A stretch of DNA of 64,000 nt, from NCBI GenBank assembly GCA_047975025.1, contig JBKECY010000079.1:1-64000 (forward strand), read 5' to 3'. Positions 9,350 through 17,697 of the stretch are shown piece by piece. Both the position numbers and the translations under genes were made by a program. A model generated the notes under the pieces. It was not told where the DNA came from, did no database searches, and saw nothing but the letters and a program-made list of their open reading frames with translations. The DNA comes from JBKECY01 sp047975025. GTDB taxonomy: Bacteria > Bacillota > Clostridia > Lachnospirales > Lachnospiraceae. Each line of letters begins with the position of its first letter. Within the stretch, counting starts at the first letter, position 1.

Positions 9350-10062
9350 CGTTTGATTCCTCCTATATAATCTGTCAGGTCTTCCATGAACAGTTTCTTG
9401 CGTGCGCGGCTGACGGGCAGGCTTTCGGCATTGGAAAGAAGCACTGTGTTGTTCTGAATGCCGTTGACGTGCAGCAGGTTGATCAGATATGCGTTATGGC
9501 ATTTTGAAAATCCATGTTCGCGGAGCTGTTCCTCCACCCGCTTTAGAGGACCGGCTGTCAGAAAGTCTCCTTGCGTTGAATGAACAATGATAGAATGACG
9601 CTGGCTTTCAATGTAATAGATGGAAGCTGTTTCTAACCGGAGATAGCCGCCCTCGCGCTCAATTCGCAGATAATACTTCTTTTGCTTTTGCAATGCCTGC
9701 TTTACGGCTTTTCCGATGATCTGGGAAAAAGCCAGGTAGGGCACGGGTTTTAGGACATAGCCGAGCGCATCCACTAAATAGCCTTGTACGGCAAATTGAA
9801 TGGTGGATGTAATAAAAATAAATGCCACATTTTCATCCAGTTTACGGATCTTTTCTGCGGTCTGCATGCCATCCATATGCTTCATCTGTATATCAAGCAG
9901 GATGATATCAAAACTAGCAGCATAATCTGAGACGATATGAAGTCCGTCAGAGAAAGTCTGAATGTGAAATGTGATGGAATTTTCTTTTTCATAGCGTTTC
10001 AGGTAGTCGTAGAGAATCTGAACGTGCTCGGTTTCGTCTTCGACGATGGCGATACGAATCAT
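9346..10062 (-). CDS. LytTR-family response regulator, AgrA-like
   Basis: 238 residues: a receiver domain (about 1-120) with acidic pocket VEDE, phospho-acceptor Asp in LLDIQM (about residue 56) and the conserved Lys in VLKPV, followed by a LytTR DNA-binding domain (about 130-235, containing YYIESQRHSIIVH and ACHNAYLINL-like signature residues). It should receive phosphate from the GHKL kinase encoded just downstream. The ribosome site is weak (GGTGA). The region upstream holds strong RNA hairpins and repeated segments, so expression may be controlled in the leader. Confidence 0.85.
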   Translation of the reverse strand: MIRIAIVEDETEHVQILYDYLKRYEKENSITFHIQTFSDGLHIVSDYAASFDIILLDIQMKHMDGMQTAEKIRKLDENVAFIFITSTIQFAVQGYLVDALGYVLKPVPYLAFSQIIGKAVKQALQKQKKYYLRIEREGGYLRLETASIYYIESQRHSIIVHSTQGDFLTAGPLKRVEEQLREHGFSKCHNAYLINLLHVNGIQNNTVLLSNAESLPVSRARKKLFMEDLTDYIGGIKR

Positions 10063-10081
10063 GGGGTCACCGTACTTTCTT

Positions 10082-10256
10082 GAGGGGTAAAATCAAATGT
10101 CTCCTTTGGGGCCGCTTGAAAGGAGTTGCTTGAAAGGAGCTGCTTGAAAGGAGTTGAATTACGGTAGATAAGCCCCAGACCTGACGGTCTGTTGCTACCA
10201 TATCGGGTAAAATCAAATGTCCCCTTTGGGGCCGCTTGATTTTCTTCCGATATGGT
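10082..10256. repeat. Structured repeat region upstream of the LytTR gene
   Basis: Four elements are visible. (1) A segment GGGTAAAATCAAATGTC..CTTTGGGGCCGCTTGA occurs twice, at about 10085-10119 and 10205-10240. (2) Three tandem 14-base units GCTTGAAAGGAGTT (one with CT at its end) fill 10114-10155. (3) A nested hairpin lies at 10163-10199 (outer GGTAG/CTACC, inner CAGACC/GGTCTG). (4) A 60-base imperfect palindrome at 10197-10256 has paired blocks ACCATATCGG, AAAATCAA and CCCC around a TTT loop. This could be a small mobile palindrome, or the folded leader of the two-component operon. Confidence 0.6.
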
Positions 10257-10312
10257 ACATTATACCTCACTCGTGCAGGTTTGAAAAGCCTGAAGCAACG
10301 TGAAGCGGTACA

Positions 10313-10348
10313 CAAAAAAGAAGCGTCTCCCCCAAGGGAAACGCCTCG
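10313..10348 (-). terminator. Terminator of the superoxide reductase gene
   Basis: Read on the minus strand: GAGGCGTTTCCC, short loop, GGGAGACGCTTC, then a run of six T. The stem has one G-T type mismatch. It lies 13 bases beyond the stop codon. Confidence 0.85.
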
Positions 10349-10360
10349 AACTTGCGATTC

Positions 10361-10804
10361 TTACATGCAGCCATCCGGGAATTCCGGTGAACATACCAGC
10401 TCATCACCGTTATCTGTATCGAACGATACATCGGTTGCCCACAGGCCATGCAGATTACAGTAAGCATAGACTGTAAGGTCTGCTTCAAATACGGAGAACT
10501 CAGATTCCGGGGATGCTGTATGCTCCAGATTTACGATTTGCGTCCGGTTATCCTGTACAACGGCGATCCATACGATATGATGCTCTTCCGTCATCGGATG
10601 CAGGACAGAACCCACCTTGACATCTAAAATTCCATCTTTATAAGTTGGAAAAGGTACATGCTTTTCTTGTGCCGCATCTGTCGTGTTCGCGGTCAGTTTA
10701 ATGAAATCCTCCGGTTTTACATCTGCCGGGAGTGCCTCAGAACCAATGATTCCAGCCGTTATACCGGTAGTGTCTAATTTGAAAAAATCTTTGCTGTAAT
10801 TCAT
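10361..10804 (-). CDS. Superoxide reductase (neelaredoxin-type, one-iron)
   Basis: 147 residues. Iron-ligand motifs of the active-site domain are present: EKHVPFP with the first His, LHPMTEEHHIVWI with further His ligands, and the Cys/His pair in AYCNLHGLW. The N-terminal desulforedoxin domain with its four cysteines is absent; instead there is an extra segment of about 45 residues (FFKLDTTGITAGIIGSEALP). The enzyme reduces superoxide to peroxide in the cytoplasm of anaerobes, usually with rubredoxin as donor. It is alone between a promoter and a terminator. Confidence 0.85.
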   Translation of the reverse strand: MNYSKDFFKLDTTGITAGIIGSEALPADVKPEDFIKLTANTTDAAQEKHVPFPTYKDGILDVKVGSVLHPMTEEHHIVWIAVVQDNRTQIVNLEHTASPESEFSVFEADLTVYAYCNLHGLWATDVSFDTDNGDELVCSPEFPDGCM

Positions 10805-10820
10805 AATGCCACCTCACCTT

Positions 10821-10908
10821 CCAGTATCAAAATCATTCTATGAAAGCAGCTTGTAAAAGCTGTTGACCACCAATGTTGGCTTAGTCAAATACTAGCATTT
10901 GATACTGG
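10821..10908 (-). promoter_or_regulatory. Inverted repeat CCAGTATCAAA around the superoxide reductase leader
   Basis: CCAGTATCAAA at 10821-10831 is matched by its exact reverse complement TTTGATACTGG at 10898-10908, which lies in the promoter spacer. A second small hairpin (CAGCTT/AAGCTG) sits between them. The paired sites could bind a peroxide or metal sensor, or fold in the leader RNA. Confidence 0.45.
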
Positions 10909-10917
10909 AAAAGTCAA
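10889..10917 (-). promoter_or_regulatory. Sigma-A promoter for superoxide reductase
   Basis: On the minus strand TTGACT (10912-10917), 17-base spacer, TAGTAT (10889-10894). The start point would be about 75 bases before the gene. Confidence 0.7.
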
Positions 10918-10923
10918 GAAACT

Positions 10924-12093
10924 TTATTTCTCTATGAAGCTTTTTCGCTTACTTACAACATCAAATATGACTGCTGCCAACAGGACTAATCCTTTGACAA
11001 CGCGCTGGTAGTTGGCATCAACACTCATGATAATCATACCCTGGTTAATAATACCCATCAGGAGCGCACCCACGATAACACCGGGGACTGTTCCGATACC
11101 GCCGTATGCGGAGGCACCACCGATGAAGCAGGAGCCGATGGCGTCCATCTCATAGTTGTTGCCGGCTGTTGGATTGGCTGAGTTCAGACGGGCAATGGTC
11201 ACAAGTGCAGCCACAGCAGATAAGAGTCCCATATTTAGGTATGCCAGAAAATATACCCGGTTCGTATTAATTCCTGACAGCTTGGTGGCTTTTTCATTGC
11301 CGCCGACGGCATAAAAATATCTGCCGACCGTTGTTTTAGAAGCGATGTAACTGTAAATGGCAACGACAACGAATACCCATACCAGTACCATAGGAATACC
11401 TTTGTATTGTCCCAGACGATAGCTGAATGCGATGATGACAGCACAGATGATAATCATACGGACAGCAACAGAACCGAGAGGTTCCACACTGTATTTCTTA
11501 CTTGTTTTTTGCCTGCGGCTCCAGACGACAGAAAGTATGTAGATGACACATGCCAGAATACCTGTAAGCAGACATGTCAGATTGATGCCGGGGACCTGAA
11601 AGAAGTCCGGTACATAGTTGTTAAAAAATTGCAGGTAGATGTCAGGCATCGGTGCGATGGTAAGTCCATTGAGTACAACGTTGGACAGACCTCGGAACAC
11701 CAGCATGCCGGCTAAAGTTACGATGAAAGGCGGGATGCGTACATAGGCAATCCAGAAGCCTTGCCAGGCACCAACCAACAGGCCGATCAGCAGCATGACC
11801 AGGATGCTTACATATACGTTGACTCCATTTTGCACCATCATCTGACCACCGATGGCACCAACGAAGCATACCACTGAGCCAACAGACAGATCGATATTAC
11901 CTCCGGTCAATATACAAAACAGCATACCAGTCGCCAGAATGAAGACGTATGCGTTCTGGAAGATCAGATTGGTGATATTTTGCGGATTCAAAATAGCACC
12001 GTTGTTTTGTGTGGCGAAAAATACCGTAACAATAATCAGAACGATTACCATGGTATATTTCTTTACTAATTCAGATATTTTAACTTTTCCCAT
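10924..12093 (-). CDS. Monosaccharide ABC transporter permease (XylH/GguB-like)
   Basis: 389-residue permease of the ribose/xylose/multiple-monosaccharide type with about 10-12 helices. Signature segments are LTGGNIDLSVGSVV near the N-terminal third, FWIAYVRIPPFIVTLAG, and YAVGGNEKATKLSGI followed by the conserved SCFIGGASAYGG block, all typical of this family. It begins 3 bases after the ATPase stop with GGAGA as ribosome site, and is the last gene of the SBP-ATPase-permease operon. Its closest visible relative is the permease at 57717-58883 in this same window. Confidence 0.9.
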   Translation of the reverse strand: MGKVKISELVKKYTMVIVLIIVTVFFATQNNGAILNPQNITNLIFQNAYVFILATGMLFCILTGGNIDLSVGSVVCFVGAIGGQMMVQNGVNVYVSILVMLLIGLLVGAWQGFWIAYVRIPPFIVTLAGMLVFRGLSNVVLNGLTIAPMPDIYLQFFNNYVPDFFQVPGINLTCLLTGILACVIYILSVVWSRRQKTSKKYSVEPLGSVAVRMIIICAVIIAFSYRLGQYKGIPMVLVWVFVVVAIYSYIASKTTVGRYFYAVGGNEKATKLSGINTNRVYFLAYLNMGLLSAVAALVTIARLNSANPTAGNNYEMDAIGSCFIGGASAYGGIGTVPGVIVGALLMGIINQGMIIMSVDANYQRVVKGLVLLAAVIFDVVSKRKSFIEK

Positions 12094-12096
12094 GTT

Positions 12097-13635
12097 CTAC
12101 TCTCCTTTACTTGATTTAAGAATGCTTGACATAATTATTTCCTGTGATGCGTCACTTGAATCAAGTTCTCCTACGATCCGCCCCTCATTCATCACATAGA
12201 TACGGTCTGACATCCCCAGTATTTCGGGAAGCTCCGAAGAAATCATGATGACAGATTTCCCTTCGGCAATCAGTTGATTTACAATACAGTAAATCTCATA
12301 TTTGGCTCCTACATCGATTCCGCGGGTAGGCTCATCGAGTATGAGTATGTCCGGACTGGTAAACATCCATTTGGCGAGCAGGACTTTCTGCTGGTTGCCG
12401 CCGCTCAAATTGCCGACATGCTGCTCGACGGTCGGAGATTTAATGTTCAATTGCGTGCGGTAGTCTGAAGCAACAGTATATTCCTTATCCTTATCAATGA
12501 TGCCCCGAGTGCTTATCGCACGCATATTTGCCAGAGTTGTATTTGTTGTTATGGGATTCGACAGAATCAAACCGTTGCCCTTGCGGTCTTCGGTCACATA
12601 GGCGAGTTTGTGGGCAATTGCATCCTGTACGCTGGATAAATTACATTCTTTACCGTTGATTTTGATGCTTCCGCTAATGGCGCTTCCGTAGCTTTTCCCA
12701 AAGATACTCATTGCCAGTTCCGTACGGCCAGCACCCATAAGTCCTGCGATACCAACGACTTCTCCTTTATGTACTTTAAAAGAAACTTCGTCGACGACTT
12801 TTCGCTCCGAGTACAGCGGGTGATAGACATTCCAGTGCTCCACCTCCATAGCAATCTCACCCGGCAGGATGCCCTCTCTTTTGGGGAACCGGTCGGTCAG
12901 TTCGCGGCCGACCATGCCCTTTATGATGCGATCCTCTGTGATGCTATCGCTTCCTTTGTGCAGTGTTTCAATGGTAGAGCCGTCGCGGATGATTGTGATT
13001 TTATCAGCCACATATGCAATTTCATTTAATTTATGTGAAATAATAATCGAGGTGAGGCCGTCAGCTTTGAATTTGAGCAGCAGTTCCAAAAGTGCCTGCG
13101 AATCGTCTTCATTGAGTGAAGCCGTAGGTTCATCCAGAATCAGAAGCCGGGCATTTTTTGCAAGTGCCTTGGCAATCTCTACCAGCTGCTGCTTGCCTAC
13201 ACCAATATCCTTGATGAGCGTACGTGAAGATTCCTTAAGTCCGACAGTCTTCAGATGCTTATCGGCTTCGCCGTAAGTTTCATGCCAGTTAATCGCGGCT
13301 TTTGAACCGCGTTCGTTGCCGAGATACATATTTTCACCGATACTCATGTAGGGAATCAGAGCAAGTTCTTGATGGATGATGATGATTCCTTTCTTTTCAC
13401 TGTCTACGATATTGGAGAATTTGCAGACTTCACCATCGTATAAAATATCTCCTTCATAGGTACCGTAGGGATAGATGCCGCTTAGGACATTCATAAGTGT
13501 GGATTTTCCTGCACCGTTTTCTCCGACAAGTGCATGAATTTCTCCCTTTTCCACCTGTAAATTCACATTATCCAGTGCTTTTACGCCGGGGAAAGTTTTG
13601 GTGATATTTTTCATTTCCAAAAGCATTTCGGACAC
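12097..13635 (-). CDS. Monosaccharide ABC transporter double ATPase (XylG/GguA-like)
   Basis: 512 residues with two ABC domains. Domain one has Walker A GENGAGKST, the signature IGVGKQQLVEIAKAL and Walker B LLILDEPTASLN. Domain two has the degenerate P-loop GLMGAGRTELA normal for this family, signature LSGGNQQKVLLAKW and Walker B ILILDEPTRGID. I use GTG 13635 because AGGAGG lies 7 bases ahead of it; upstream in-frame ATG codons lie inside a hairpin and give an unlikely N-terminus. It powers sugar uptake with the adjacent permease and lipoprotein. Confidence 0.9.
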   Translation of the reverse strand: MSEMLLEMKNITKTFPGVKALDNVNLQVEKGEIHALVGENGAGKSTLMNVLSGIYPYGTYEGDILYDGEVCKFSNIVDSEKKGIIIIHQELALIPYMSIGENMYLGNERGSKAAINWHETYGEADKHLKTVGLKESSRTLIKDIGVGKQQLVEIAKALAKNARLLILDEPTASLNEDDSQALLELLLKFKADGLTSIIISHKLNEIAYVADKITIIRDGSTIETLHKGSDSITEDRIIKGMVGRELTDRFPKREGILPGEIAMEVEHWNVYHPLYSERKVVDEVSFKVHKGEVVGIAGLMGAGRTELAMSIFGKSYGSAISGSIKINGKECNLSSVQDAIAHKLAYVTEDRKGNGLILSNPITTNTTLANMRAISTRGIIDKDKEYTVASDYRTQLNIKSPTVEQHVGNLSGGNQQKVLLAKWMFTSPDILILDEPTRGIDVGAKYEIYCIVNQLIAEGKSVIMISSELPEILGMSDRIYVMNEGRIVGELDSSDASQEIIMSSILKSSKGE

Positions 13636-13679
13636 GTTCTTACCTCCTGTTGGTTTTCTTAATACAGCTGTAACAGATA

Positions 13680-13709
13680 GACAGATGGGAGAGCAATCCC
13701 CCATCTGTC
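13680..13709. repeat. Intra-operon hairpin between binding protein and ATPase
   Basis: GACAGATGGG pairs perfectly with CCCATCTGTC around a 10-base loop. With no U-run, it probably protects the binding-protein mRNA end and lowers expression of downstream genes, as is common in ABC operons. The second sugar operon has a hairpin in the same place. Confidence 0.7.
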
Positions 13710-13727
13710 CGGCCGCCAAGCGGTTGC

Positions 13728-14864
13728 CTACTGCAAATCTGCTTCTGTATAATAGCCTGAATCTATAAGGAGTTCTTTGTAGTTATCGATGGTACATACC
13801 GTAGGCTCACAAAGATAGGTGGGGATAATACCGGAGCCGTTATCATAGCTTTCCGTATCATTGACTTCTGCTTCTTCACCTTGCATTAAAGCATCTACCA
13901 TTTTTACGACCTGTGTTGCCAGTTCTCTGGTGTCCTTGAAGATATCCATACCCTGTTTTCCTGCAATCAGGTTCTTGACATTAGGAATGTCACAATCCTG
14001 TCCGGTAATCAGAGGATAGTCACCTGTAAAAGAGGATGCGAGGGCATTGGCCACACCCAGAGCTGTTGAGTCATTGGAGCAAAGTACGGCGTCTAGTTTC
14101 TTGCCATCCGTATAATTTGAAGAAATGATGGTATCCATTCTTGTCTGAGCAGTTTCTGTGGACCAGTTGGCCGTAGCAACAGATGCGAAATCAATCTGGC
14201 CTGAAGGAACAACGATTTTACCTGAGTCAATGTATTCCTGAAGTACATCGATGGCACCCTGATAGAAGAATTTTGCATTGTTGTCACCGGGGTCACCAGT
14301 GAAAATTTCCATATTGAACGGGCCTTCTGCATTATCCAAATCCAGCTGTTCCTTGATATATTCACCCTGTTTTGTACCTACGGAATAGTTATCAAAAGTA
14401 GCATAGTAGGAAACTGCATCCGAGTTCATAAGAAGCCGGTCATAGGCAATGACCGGGATACCGGCTTCTTTGGCAGCGGCCAGAGGAGTTCCCAGCGACT
14501 CACCATCAATGGAAGCAATGACCAGCAGTGCACAGTTATTGGAAATCATAGTTTCAATCTGCGATACCTGCGTTGACACATCGTTGTTGGCATACTGAAG
14601 GTCTACCGTATAGCCGGCCGCTTCAAGTTCGGCTTTCATGTTAGTACCATCTTGATTCCAACGCTGCAGGTCTTTGGTTGGCATGGCTACACCGATCGTA
14701 TTTCCGGAAGTACTTGTACTGCCGGAATCCGAGGTATCGGATGCCGCCTCGGTTGTTTCCCCGGAAGCTTCCTTATCAGCAACTTCGCCGGAAGTTCCGC
14801 AGCCTGCGAGCAGGGATGCCACCATAATAGCGGAAAGCAAAAAACTAACAACTCTCTTTTTCAT
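13728..14864 (-). CDS. Monosaccharide-binding lipoprotein (XylF/ChvE-like)
   Basis: 378-residue lipoprotein. The signal peptide ends in lipobox LLAGC (about residue 22), followed by a Ser/Thr/Glu linker and a type I periplasmic-binding fold. Recognisable family segments are IGVAMPTKDLQRWNQDG, VIAYDRLLMNSDAVSYYATFDN, and CSNDSTALGVANAL. It captures a pentose or other aldose outside the membrane for the permease/ATPase. It is first in its operon. The closest paralogue here is the lipoprotein at 54914-56056, which shares the same MPTxxLQRWNQDG block. Regulation by the upstream YesN-type system is likely. Confidence 0.9.
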   Translation of the reverse strand: MKKRVVSFLLSAIMVASLLAGCGTSGEVADKEASGETTEAASDTSDSGSTSTSGNTIGVAMPTKDLQRWNQDGTNMKAELEAAGYTVDLQYANNDVSTQVSQIETMISNNCALLVIASIDGESLGTPLAAAKEAGIPVIAYDRLLMNSDAVSYYATFDNYSVGTKQGEYIKEQLDLDNAEGPFNMEIFTGDPGDNNAKFFYQGAIDVLQEYIDSGKIVVPSGQIDFASVATANWSTETAQTRMDTIISSNYTDGKKLDAVLCSNDSTALGVANALASSFTGDYPLITGQDCDIPNVKNLIAGKQGMDIFKDTRELATQVVKMVDALMQGEEAEVNDTESYDNGSGIIPTYLCEPTVCTIDNYKELLIDSGYYTEADLQ

Positions 14865-14980
14865 TTGTAAATCCTCCTTTTAAAATCATACTAAATACAA
14901 GTGTTTAAGTATTCTATAAGTACTCTACCACAGGTGCAGCTAGACTTATTTGCCAACACACTGTACATTTTTACGAAAAT

Positions 14981-15012
14981 AAAAATGCCTTGTAGAAATA
15001 CAAGACATTTTT
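14981..15012. terminator. Terminator after the three-component sensing operon
   Basis: AAAAATGCCTTGTA, loop GAAA, TACAAGACATTTTT: a near-perfect stem with T-rich ends on both strands. It separates the sensing operon (ending at 15047) from the transporter operon that starts at 14864, so the latter needs its own promoter. Confidence 0.85.
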
Positions 15013-15046
15013 GCAATAATTTTTTGCTATCTGGGCAGTGGAAAGG

Positions 15047-16087
15047 TTATTGCTGGATGTTTAAGTAGACATCCTCACGTATGTGGAAATTTTCCTCCAG
15101 AATAATATCGTCCATATTTTCTTTGGTGACAGCGATAGGAGATAGGAGGTACAAAGGAACATCATAGGTGCCGTCGTTCATTGTATCGGGCAGATTCAAA
15201 GGCTCGTCTTTGGCGAGCTTGATGGCATACCTGGCAGCGGTCTTGGCCAAGGTTTCCACAGACTTATAGACTGTCATGGTCTGGGTCCCCTCAACAATGC
15301 GCTGGCAGGCTGAGAGATCTCCGTCTTGGCCTACCAAAGCGATTTTTCCGGCCTTTTGTTTGACGGAGAGCGCACGAAACGCCTGACTGGCCAGATCGTC
15401 ATTGCCACACATGACACCTGCCACATCGGGATACTGTGTAAGTCCTTCCGTAACATAGGAGAAAGCATCTTCGGCGAGCCAGTCCGAGCAGTTGGCACTG
15501 TACACAATCTGGCGGTTCGTCTGAGCCATGGTTTGTGTGAAACCTTCATAGACAAGCGCTACATTGTTATCAGACACAGGTCCTTGAATCATGAAGATAT
15601 CGCTGCCATCGGGTGTGCTGTCAATTAGTGCCTGCGCCATCAATTCTCCGACCTGCACATTGTCAAACGAGATGTACAAATCCGCATCCGCATTCTTGAT
15701 CAGCCGGTCGTAGCAGATGACCTTGATGCCTTCTTCCCGGGCTTTTTGTACGACATCGGACAGCGCGTCGGCATCAATTGCGACGATGGCGATGACATCC
15801 ATCTTCTTGCGGATTAGATACTCTATCTGAGAGATTTGTTCCTGCGCATCGCCATTAGCGACCTGGACATTGACCTCTGCGCCATATTCCTGTGCGGTTG
15901 AGACGAAGATATTACGGTCGCGAATCCAGCGCTCAATAACGAAAGAGTCGAAGGAAAAACCGATTGAAATTTCAGCCTCCGCAGTGTTGTCAGACGTATC
16001 CGCTTTAGAGGAGGCATTGGTGCAGCCGAAAAGCAGCGCACTTGTCATCATGATAATGCATAGTACTAAAAGTAACTGTTTTTTCAT
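15047..16087 (-). CDS. Second sugar-binding lipoprotein in the sensing operon (XylF-like)
   Basis: 346-residue lipoprotein with lipobox LLFGC (about residue 22) and a type I binding fold: IGFSFDSFVIERWIRDR, ICYDRLIKNADADLYISFDN, CGNDDLASQAFRAL. It is related to but clearly different from the transporter lipoprotein at 13728. It starts 4 bases after the YesN-type regulator and is the last gene of the XylFII-LytS-YesN-type operon. It may hand ligand to the membrane-bound sensor or serve the same transporter with another specificity. Its ribosome site is weak. Confidence 0.8.
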   Translation of the reverse strand: MKKQLLLVLCIIMMTSALLFGCTNASSKADTSDNTAEAEISIGFSFDSFVIERWIRDRNIFVSTAQEYGAEVNVQVANGDAQEQISQIEYLIRKKMDVIAIVAIDADALSDVVQKAREEGIKVICYDRLIKNADADLYISFDNVQVGELMAQALIDSTPDGSDIFMIQGPVSDNNVALVYEGFTQTMAQTNRQIVYSANCSDWLAEDAFSYVTEGLTQYPDVAGVMCGNDDLASQAFRALSVKQKAGKIALVGQDGDLSACQRIVEGTQTMTVYKSVETLAKTAARYAIKLAKDEPLNLPDTMNDGTYDVPLYLLSPIAVTKENMDDIILEENFHIREDVYLNIQQ

Positions 16088-16091
16088 TTAT

Positions 16092-17687
16092 TTACCCCAA
16101 CCTTTCCCTGTACTCACTCGGCGTGATACCGATACATTTTTTGAAAATTCTGCTGAAGTAATTCGGGTCACTGTAACCGGACAGGAGGCAGACTTCTTTG
16201 ATACTTCGGGCCGGATTCTGGAGCAGCTGTTTGGCATGTGACATTCGGGTCGCTGTCAAATATTCGATAAAATTCTCTCCGGCTTCTTCCTTGAAAAGTT
16301 TGCTGAAATAATAGGGGCTGATATCCACGTGCCGGGAGACGTCATCAAGGGAAATATCCTTCTGGAAATTCTGGTTGATATAGGTAATGGCCTGAGAAAT
16401 CAGGCTTTCCGAGGTATCGGCTGTCGTATTGGCAATGGTGAGTGTAACTTCAGAAGTCCGATCCAGGAACCAGGCTTTCAGTCCCTCAAGCTCTGTGCAT
16501 TCCGTAAGTTCCTGCAGATAGTTCTGGCGATAGCGAAAACCATACTGCATACTTCCCATGGAAAATGCATCCTTTTCAATCTGTATGACTAATTCTAAAA
16601 TTTTAATCCGTATATTATCAAGGCAGCCATCGTGATGTTCGGTCATCCAGGTGAAAAAAGAATCGGCGCGGTCAAGAGAGGCATTCACATCACCCTTGCG
16701 AACCCGTTGGTAGTACCTTTTTTCCAAATCCTTTGGATACTCACCGTCGTATTTGGCACTGACGGGGACATCATGGATGTGAATGATATGTGTGTGGGTA
16801 TCCTGCAGGGCCTTTAGTGCTTCCAGATAGGATTCCTTGGCGAATTCCAGGGCTTTCAGGGAGCCGATTCCTGCACGGAATATACTGGGGATTTTTTGCT
16901 CCAGCTTGTGCACAAGATTGTTGGCGCGCTTAATCTGTGCGATACGCTCCTCGTAACTGACCGTATCAGACTCCCATGGAACGAGAATCACAACGCGGTT
17001 CCCCATGATCGGGCCAACGATAGCCGGGAATAAATTACGGATAATATCGCGCAGATCAGCATAAAAATTATTGACCTGAACACTGGCACCTACTTTGTTC
17101 TGCATGGCGCCTTCATCGGTTTCTTCACCGAATTCCAGCAGAATGACATACGCATATTTTTGGGTGATGCTTAACAGTTCCCTGTAATTATCCTCGTCAG
17201 GCAGAAATTCCTCCTGGAGCAGCATATTGTAGATGAATCCGCTTTCGATCAGCGGGATGACAATCTCAAGTTTTTCTCTGATTTTCAAATCATCACTGCG
17301 CTTTGTCCGGTCTTGTTCCACCTGCTTCATGGCATCAAGCAGTGTGTTAATTACCGTCTTCTTGTTAACTGGTTTGGTAAGGTATTCAAACACATTGATG
17401 GCTATGGCTTCTTTGGCATAGTCGAACTTATCGTATGCGGTAATAACGATGAACAGGACGAACGGATTCTTTTTTCGGATTTCTTTCATTGCCTGGATAC
17501 CGCTAAGTCCCGGCATTTGTATATCCATAAAAATAATATCCGGACGAAACACCTGCTCAGATTCAATGGCGGCACGACCGGTCTTAACCGTCATGATCTC
17601 GCATTCGTCTTCGAAATTTGACAGGATAATATTGCGTAGCGAGTCAAGCATGATTCCTTCATCATCAGCGATCAGTATTCTATACAT
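16092..17687 (-). CDS. YesN-type response regulator with AraC DNA-binding domain
   Basis: 531 residues. The receiver domain (about 1-125) has ADDEG, phospho-acceptor Asp in IIFMDIQMPG and the Lys in YLTKPVNK. The middle region is a poorly conserved linker. The C-terminal AraC/XylS domain (about 425-530) has two helix-turn-helix units, ending RIFKKCIGITPSEYRERL. ATG 17687 is chosen over an upstream in-frame start because it begins the canonical MYRILIADDEG and has GAGGGGGA before it. It pairs with the LytS/YesM-type kinase 10 bases upstream and should activate the sugar transporter operon. Confidence 0.88.
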   Translation of the reverse strand: MYRILIADDEGIMLDSLRNIILSNFEDECEIMTVKTGRAAIESEQVFRPDIIFMDIQMPGLSGIQAMKEIRKKNPFVLFIVITAYDKFDYAKEAIAINVFEYLTKPVNKKTVINTLLDAMKQVEQDRTKRSDDLKIREKLEIVIPLIESGFIYNMLLQEEFLPDEDNYRELLSITQKYAYVILLEFGEETDEGAMQNKVGASVQVNNFYADLRDIIRNLFPAIVGPIMGNRVVILVPWESDTVSYEERIAQIKRANNLVHKLEQKIPSIFRAGIGSLKALEFAKESYLEALKALQDTHTHIIHIHDVPVSAKYDGEYPKDLEKRYYQRVRKGDVNASLDRADSFFTWMTEHHDGCLDNIRIKILELVIQIEKDAFSMGSMQYGFRYRQNYLQELTECTELEGLKAWFLDRTSEVTLTIANTTADTSESLISQAITYINQNFQKDISLDDVSRHVDISPYYFSKLFKEEAGENFIEYLTATRMSHAKQLLQNPARSIKEVCLLSGYSDPNYFSRIFKKCIGITPSEYRERLG

Positions 17688-17697
17688 ACACTCCCCC

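Noticed and set aside
10114..10155. Three tandem repeats as a CRISPR array
   Set aside because: Units are 14 bases with no spacers and no cas genes are in the window.
10067..10315. 82-codon minus-strand frame with a repeated peptide
   Set aside because: It is the translation of the DNA repeats and hairpins; no ribosome site.
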